Assembly (NCBI RefSeq): GCF_003350405.1
Contig: NZ_QQAW01000004.1
Location: forward strand, 186,001 to 250,000
Direction of reading: 5' to 3'
Length of the DNA: 64,000 bases
Origin: Gluconacetobacter liquefaciens
GTDB lineage: Bacteria; Pseudomonadota; Alphaproteobacteria; Acetobacterales; Acetobacteraceae
Positions 59,584-64,000 of the stretch are shown one piece after another. Position 1 is the first letter of the stretch, and each line of letters begins with the position of its first letter. Under the pieces are notes generated by a model. That model was not told the origin of the DNA. It made no database searches and worked only from the letters and a program-made list of their open reading frames with translations. A program made the position numbers and the translations under genes.

Positions 59584-60660
59584 TCAGGCCGGCCCGGCAT
59601 CCGGAATCACCAGTGCACCGGATTCATCGGCCTCCAGCACATTGACGCACAGCCGCCGCGCATAAGCTGCCGAACCGACCGCATCGGGCACGCGATCCAG
59701 CAGCTTCATTTCATCCACATATTGCGACACCTGCACCCGCAGGTCATGCCCCACGGGGCTGACACCCAGGCTCTCATGCCGCAGCATGGCCAGGATCTGG
59801 GCAGCATCCATGCCATCCGTCGCCTCGGCCATCAGCCCGGCAGCCTCGTCGGGATGCTGGCGGATCCAGTCCGAGGTGGCCCGTAGCGCCATCACCAGCG
59901 ACGCAGCCCCCACCGGGTCGGACCGCAACAGGGCGTCGGAGAGGCCGAGGGCCAGATTGGTCCGCTGGCTGTAATGCCCGGTCGTGCTGTTCTCCAGTTC
60001 AAAGAACAGCGGATCGGGCGCGTGAAGCCATTCCCACGCCTGCGGATCATGCGCCGCCACGGCGTCGATCTCGCCTGCCCGTGCAGCCTCTTCAATTTGT
60101 GTCGGTGCCAGCGTCACCCAATGCACCGCATCGTCCGGATTGATGCCCTTGCGCCGCATCATGACCGAGAAGAACAGCCGGTCGGCCATATCCTGGTCCG
60201 TCACCGCGATTCGCATTCCGGCGACATTCTCCAGCCGCGAGCCCTTGACCCCACGCCGCACCAGCAGGCGAAAGCCCCCCGATTGCAGGCCGGTGACGAG
60301 ATGCACCGGAATCGGGCCAAGCCGGTAACGGTCCAGCCAGGTCAGAATCGGCGCCGCCGCGCCGACGGCCCGTCCTTCCACCACATCGGCGATGGTCGCC
60401 CGACCGGTTCGCGCCCCATCCACAAGCGTCACGTCCAGATTGTACGTGCCGAAAAACCGCGCCTGCGCGACATGAAACAACAGACGATTCGACGACGGCC
60501 AGGACAGGACCAGCCGCCGCTCCCGGCCATCCGGCACGAGCTTGTGCATCACCACCGGCCGGGGGCGCCGATAATGCACCACCACGGCGCCTACACCCGC
60601 CGCCCCTGCTGTCACACCGCCCGCACCAAGCAGCAGGCGCCGCCGCGTCAGGCCACGCAT
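59584..60660 (-). CDS. Tat-exported ABC-type substrate-binding protein (NMT1/SsuA-like)
   Basis: This 358-aa protein has a twin-arginine signal (LTRRRLLLGAGGVTAGAAG) and a periplasmic-binding-protein fold of the nitrate/sulfonate/taurine (NMT1, SsuA) class. Typical stretches are LVLSWPSSNRLLFHVAQARF, NLDVTLVDGART, MRIAVTDQDMADRLFF and GEIDAVAAHDPQAWEWLHA. No ABC permease or ATPase gene is adjacent, so it is an orphan here. It is convergent with blcC and may be unrelated to it. The ligand is unknown (aliphatic sulfonate, amine or similar). Confidence 0.82.
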   Translation of the reverse strand: MRGLTRRRLLLGAGGVTAGAAGVGAVVVHYRRPRPVVMHKLVPDGRERRLVLSWPSSNRLLFHVAQARFFGTYNLDVTLVDGARTGRATIADVVEGRAVGAAAPILTWLDRYRLGPIPVHLVTGLQSGGFRLLVRRGVKGSRLENVAGMRIAVTDQDMADRLFFSVMMRRKGINPDDAVHWVTLAPTQIEEAARAGEIDAVAAHDPQAWEWLHAPDPLFFELENSTTGHYSQRTNLALGLSDALLRSDPVGAASLVMALRATSDWIRQHPDEAAGLMAEATDGMDAAQILAMLRHESLGVSPVGHDLRVQVSQYVDEMKLLDRVPDAVGSAAYARRLCVNVLEADESGALVIPDAGPA

Positions 60661-60845
60661 GGATGACCGGCCCTCTGATCCATTCTCGTCTCAGGCCTCC
60701 TTCAGCCCATGTCCGGCGCAATGTAGGCCATCGCGCACGAGGCTTCTTCGCATGGTTGGGGCCTCCTCTCCTAGCCGTCAAAAAAAACGCATCAGGGGGG
60801 TTTACCTCCGTCCCGAACCTCCGCTATACGGTGCCCCGGCGCTGA

Positions 60846-60921
60846 TCCCGAATAGCTCAGTTGGTAGAGCAAGCGACTGTTAATCGCTGGGTCGTAGGTT
60901 CGAGTCCTACTTCGGGAGCCA
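60846..60921 (+). tRNA. tRNA-Asn (anticodon GTT)
   Basis: A complete cloverleaf: acceptor TCCCGAA pairs with TTCGGGA, discriminator G and an encoded CCA end at 60919-60921. The D arm contains AGCTCAGTTGGTAGAGC, the anticodon loop is CTGTTAA with GTT at 60879-60881, and the T loop is GGTTCGAGTCC. TATACG about 20 bp upstream with TTTACC further up looks like its promoter. Confidence 0.97.
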
Positions 60922-61001
60922 CCCTCTTCATCATAAAACGATGCACCGCTCACTCGGCGGAGAATGCCCCGCCGGAGCCAGAGGTCTATACGCCCCGCGA
61001 T

Positions 61002-61637
61002 CTATGCGCCCCGATGCTCGGTCAGCATCCGCGCCGCCAACCCACCCAGCACAGTGGCCATCACCCACCGCTGGGCCTTGGCAAAACCCGGCCTGGTTTC
61101 AAGAAACATCGCCATTCTACCCGCAGACAGTGCAATGGCGGCATTGACCAGTACACTGATGCCGATCTGCATGGCCCCCAGCATCAGGATCTGCGCCAGC
61201 ATCGACGAACCGGGCACGGTAAATTGCGGCAGCAGCGACAGATACATGACGGCGATCTTGGGATTCAGCAGATTGGTCATGAACCCCATGAGGAACAGCC
61301 GCCGATTGCCATCCGCCGCCAGCGCCCGCACCTGAAACGGCGAGCGCCCACCGGGCCGGATCGCCTGCCACGCCAGAAAGAGCAGGTAGGCCGCGCCACC
61401 CAGCCGTAGCGCATCGTAGGCATACGGCACCGCCATCACCAGCGCCGTGATCCCGAACGCGGCACAGACCATGTAAAAGACGAACCCCAGCGCGACCCCA
61501 CCCAGCGAGACCAGTCCCGCACGCGGCCCCTGACAGATCGAACGCGAAATCAGATAGATCATGTTCGGTCCGGGGGTCAGCGCCATCCCCAGCGCGACCA
61601 GAGCGAATGCGGCAAGATGCGTTACGGGCAAGATCAT
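61002..61637 (-). CDS. LysE/RhtB-family amino acid exporter
   Basis: This 211-aa inner-membrane protein has about six helices. The family start is LAAFALVALGMALTPGPNMI, with the later GFMTNLLNPKIAVMYLSLLP typical of LysE/RhtB exporters, which pump out lysine, threonine, homoserine lactones or other amino acids. It starts 3 bp after a TetR gene on the same strand and is probably in its operon. The substrate is unknown. Confidence 0.88.
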   Translation of the reverse strand: MILPVTHLAAFALVALGMALTPGPNMIYLISRSICQGPRAGLVSLGGVALGFVFYMVCAAFGITALVMAVPYAYDALRLGGAAYLLFLAWQAIRPGGRSPFQVRALAADGNRRLFLMGFMTNLLNPKIAVMYLSLLPQFTVPGSSMLAQILMLGAMQIGISVLVNAAIALSAGRMAMFLETRPGFAKAQRWVMATVLGGLAARMLTEHRGA

Positions 61638-61640
61638 TCT

Positions 61641-62276
61641 TCAATCCTCTCGTGATATGGCACCGACCGGGCTGGCATCCGCTCGCTCGCCCGGCCCCGC
61701 CGCCAGCGACGCCATCAGGGCCGCAACCGCCCCGTTCAACACGGCGCGCTCAGGGCGGACCCGCACCAGCACGCGCACCCCCATCAACACGGCTAGACAA
61801 TGCCGGGCCAGATCCGCCGCCGCCAGCAGGCGCGTGATACTGCCATCCTGCTGGCCCCGTTCGATACAGTCCAGAAAGAACGCTTCGATCCGGGCGAACG
61901 TGCCCACGATCACCGGCCGGAACTCGGCATCCCGCGCCGCGAATTCCAGCGCGGCGTTCACCACCATGCACCCCTTGTTCTCCGGGTCGTTCAACGAGCG
62001 CGCCATCACGTCTTCCAGATAGCCCCGCACGCCCTCCAGCGGCGTCATGACCTCATATCGCGCAATGCGCGGGCCGATCCCCGCTTCGATATACCGTTCC
62101 AGCGCCAGCCGAAACAACGACCGCTTGTCCCCAAAGGCATTATACAGACTGGCGGCGGTCAGCCCCGTCTCGCCGACCAGATCGCGGATCGACGTCGCAT
62201 CGAACCCCTGCCGCCAGAAGCACGCGACCGCCCCATCCAGCACGGCCTCTTCGTCAAATTCTCTCGGACGCGCCAT
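61641..62276 (-). CDS. TetR-family regulator
   Basis: This 211-aa protein has the TetR HTH MARPREFDEEAVLDGAVACF then TSIRDLVGETGLTAASLYNA and FGDKRSLFRLALERYIEAG, close to regulators that follow GST or NADH-dependent oxidoreductase genes. A ligand domain with ENKGCMVVNAALEFAARDAE follows. I chose the ATG at 62276 because MARPREF is the usual start. It lies 3 bp before lysE and is divergent from a GST-like gene 117 bp away, so both are candidate targets. Confidence 0.88.
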   Translation of the reverse strand: MARPREFDEEAVLDGAVACFWRQGFDATSIRDLVGETGLTAASLYNAFGDKRSLFRLALERYIEAGIGPRIARYEVMTPLEGVRGYLEDVMARSLNDPENKGCMVVNAALEFAARDAEFRPVIVGTFARIEAFFLDCIERGQQDGSITRLLAAADLARHCLAVLMGVRVLVRVRPERAVLNGAVAALMASLAAGPGERADASPVGAISRED

Positions 62277-62392
62277 TCCAACATCCATCCACGGGTCATC
62301 GACCCATCTTGCCATACGCAACGCCACACGTCATTCTGTAACGCGCGTACTAAAACACCCCTTCCCATGCGCCCCGATCGACTGGAGGCTTC

Positions 62393-63097
62393 ATGATCCG
62401 CTTTTATTTCCACCCCACCCCCAACCCCGCGAAGGTCGCGCTGTTCCTCGAAGAAAGCGGCCTGCCCTACACGGTCGTCCCCGTCGACACCCGCAAGGGC
62501 GAACAGCATGACCCGGCCTTCCGCGCCATCAACCCCAACGGCAAGGTCCCCGCGATCGTCGATCCCGACGGGCCGGACGGCAAGCCGGCGCGCGTTTTCG
62601 ATTCCACGGCCATTTTGCTCTATCTTGCCGAAAAGACCGGCCGCTTTATCGGCACCCCGGCCGACCGGCCGGACCTGCTGTCCTGGCTGATGTTCATCGC
62701 CACCGGCCTAGGTCCCTATTCCGGCCAGGCGGTGCATTTCCAGTATTTCGCGCCAGGGGATCAGGCTTACGCCATCAATCGCTATCGACGCGAGGCCGAG
62801 CGTCATTACCAGGTCCTGAACGACCATCTGAAAGACCGCGCCTATCTCGCCGGCACGCATTATACCATTGCCGACATGTCCGCCTGGGGCTGGATCGACC
62901 GCGTGGCACGGGTCATGAACACGACGGATGACCCGCTGGCTCCGTGGCCGCACCTGAAGCGTTTCTTCCAGACCATCGACGCGCGCCCCGCGGTGGCCCG
63001 CGCCCGCGCCGTCGGGCAGGATCATGTCTTCAAGACGGCCACGGACGAACAATCGCTCCGAGCCCTGTTCCCGTCCAACTACCCGCCCACACCCTGA
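62393..63097 (+). CDS. Glutathione S-transferase (YfcG/Ure2-like)
   Basis: This 234-aa GST has the N-domain MIRFYFHPTPNPAKVALFLE, INPNGKVPAIVDPDGPDG and the glutathione-binding DSTAILLYLAEKTGRF. A YfcG/YghU-type C-domain follows (AINRYRREAERHYQVLNDHL, then YTIADMSAWGWIDRVARVM). The NP-K pattern after HPTPN is typical of this disulfide-reductase group. TGGAGGC precedes the ATG. It is followed 15 bp later by a second, YghU-type gene, so the two form an operon for thiol or peroxide stress. Confidence 0.88.
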   Translation: MIRFYFHPTPNPAKVALFLEESGLPYTVVPVDTRKGEQHDPAFRAINPNGKVPAIVDPDGPDGKPARVFDSTAILLYLAEKTGRFIGTPADRPDLLSWLMFIATGLGPYSGQAVHFQYFAPGDQAYAINRYRREAERHYQVLNDHLKDRAYLAGTHYTIADMSAWGWIDRVARVMNTTDDPLAPWPHLKRFFQTIDARPAVARARAVGQDHVFKTATDEQSLRALFPSNYPPTP

Positions 63098-63112
63098 TAC
63101 CGGAGCATCACC

Positions 63113-63982
63113 ATGACCGATTACACCCCGCCCAGGATCTGGACCTGGAACGGCGCAAACGGCGGCCAGTTCGCCAACATCAATCGCCCGATCTCCGGCC
63201 CCACGCACGACAAGGCGCTCCCGATCGGCCGGCACCCGCTCCAGCTCTATTCGCTCGGTACCCCCAACGGCGTGAAGGTCACGATCATGCTGGAGGAACT
63301 GCTGGCCGCCGGTCACGCGGGGGCCGAGTACGACGCATGGCTGATCAATATCGGTGCCGGCGACCAGTTCGGCAGCGGCTTCGTCGCCGTCAACCCGAAC
63401 TCCAAGATCCCCGCCATGGTCGACCGCAGCGGACCGCAACCCCTCCGCATCTTCGAATCCGGCTCCATCCTGCTCTACCTGGCCGAAAAATTCGGCGCCT
63501 TCCTGCCGAAGGACATCGCCGGACGCACCGAATGCCTCAACTGGCTGTTCTGGCAGGTCGGCAGCGCCCCCTATCTCGGCGGCGGCTTCGGCCATTTCTA
63601 CGCCTACGCACCGCAGAAGATCGAATATGCGATCGACCGCTTCGCAATGGAGGCCAAGCGCCAACTGGACGTGCTGGACCGCCGACTGGCGGAAAGCCCC
63701 TATATCGCGGGCGATACCTACAGCATCGCCGACATGGCGATCTTCCCCTGGTATGGCGGCCTGGTCAAAGGCTGGCTCTACGGCGCTTCAGCCGAGTTCC
63801 TGAGCGTGCAGGACTACAAACATCTGCAAGCCTGGGCCGACCGCCTGCTGGAACGCCCCGCCGTCCAGCGCGGCCGCATGGTCAACCGCACGAGCGGCGA
63901 ACCGTCAGAACAACTGCGCGAACGCCACGAAGCCAGCGATTTCCAGACCAAGACACAAGACAAGTTCGACCCTGCCAAATAG
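63113..63982 (+). CDS. yghU: Glutathione-dependent disulfide-bond oxidoreductase YghU
   Basis: This 289-aa protein is closely like E. coli YghU: it opens with PPRIWTWNGANGGQFANINR, continues with GRHPLQLYSLGTPNGVKVTI, INIGAGDQFGSGFVAVNPNS and FESGSILLYLAEKFGAFLP. It ends with a helical domain (GDTYSIADMAIFPWYGGLVK, then LERPAVQRGRMVN). YghU binds two glutathiones and reduces disulfides and hydroperoxides. It is complete inside the window, ending 18 bp before the edge. Confidence 0.94.
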   Translation: MTDYTPPRIWTWNGANGGQFANINRPISGPTHDKALPIGRHPLQLYSLGTPNGVKVTIMLEELLAAGHAGAEYDAWLINIGAGDQFGSGFVAVNPNSKIPAMVDRSGPQPLRIFESGSILLYLAEKFGAFLPKDIAGRTECLNWLFWQVGSAPYLGGGFGHFYAYAPQKIEYAIDRFAMEAKRQLDVLDRRLAESPYIAGDTYSIADMAIFPWYGGLVKGWLYGASAEFLSVQDYKHLQAWADRLLERPAVQRGRMVNRTSGEPSEQLRERHEASDFQTKTQDKFDPAK

Positions 63983-64000
63983 TCGCCCCTCCAAAACCTG

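Noticed and set aside
1-64000. Insertion sequences, prophage, integrons or CRISPR arrays
   Set aside because: No transposase, integrase, phage protein or regularly spaced repeat was found on either strand.

Overview
The window looks like chromosomal DNA from an acetic acid bacterium (Alphaproteobacteria, Acetobacteraceae; Gluconacetobacter/Komagataeibacter-like). This rests on high GC, a periplasmic quinohemoprotein (PQQ + heme c) alcohol dehydrogenase, many exported redox proteins with Tat or Sec signals, and many sugar/alcohol catabolic genes. I see no transposase, integrase, phage gene or CRISPR array. The species is not proven from the sequence.

Layout. 1-233: edge-truncated RelA/SpoT-type HD hydrolase. 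352-2889 (minus): operon for a Tat-exported flavin amine oxidase, a c-type cytochrome and an exported RidA imine deaminase. 3183-5741: M20 amidohydrolase and zinc alcohol dehydrogenase behind an FNR-type promoter. 6037-9543: exported phosphoesterase, diheme peroxidase-like protein and a cytosolic RidA, with palindromic repeats after the first and third. 9664-15737 (minus): ilvE, class A beta-lactamase, nitroreductase (possibly frameshifted at its N-terminus), aldehyde dehydrogenase, a broken APH-type kinase and a MYG1-family protein. 16069-25795: GAF/Fis regulator, AldA-type aldehyde dehydrogenase, PQQ alcohol dehydrogenase, outer-membrane MetA-type porin, TPR-sulfotransferase and GH44 glycosidase. 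25933-32370: NUDIX protein, adenine deaminase, two MFS transporters and small genes. 32389-36492 (minus): APC permease, IclR regulator, then a GlcG-type gene and an MFS gene that each carry a one-base frameshift. 36788-37929: SPFH protein plus a ribbon-helix-helix protein.

37969-51277 is a complete-looking amino-sugar locus. A minus-strand operon (BadF-type kinase, AgaS-type SIS deaminase/isomerase, GatZ/KbaZ protein, FucP-type permease, NagA deacetylase) and a DeoR repressor face a plus-strand operon (TonB receptor, GH36-like alpha-glycosidase, GH35 beta-galactosidase). An identical 20-bp operator (two direct repeats of ATGATCGTT one helical turn apart) sits before both operons, and related half-sites precede the repressor. 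The gene set fits N-acetylgalactosamine release, uptake and catabolism.

55144-59565 has the same gene content and order as the Agrobacterium blc (att) locus: an IclR repressor divergent from succinate-semialdehyde dehydrogenase, gamma-hydroxybutyrate dehydrogenase and a metallo-beta-lactamase-fold lactonase, with a perfect 18-bp palindrome in the divergent promoter. It should degrade gamma-butyrolactone and may hydrolyse acyl-homoserine lactones. Other items of note are a TetR regulator fused to a membrane/exported domain (51344-52441), tRNA-Asn at 60846-60921, and a TetR/LysE unit divergent from two glutathione-transferase-like genes at the right end.
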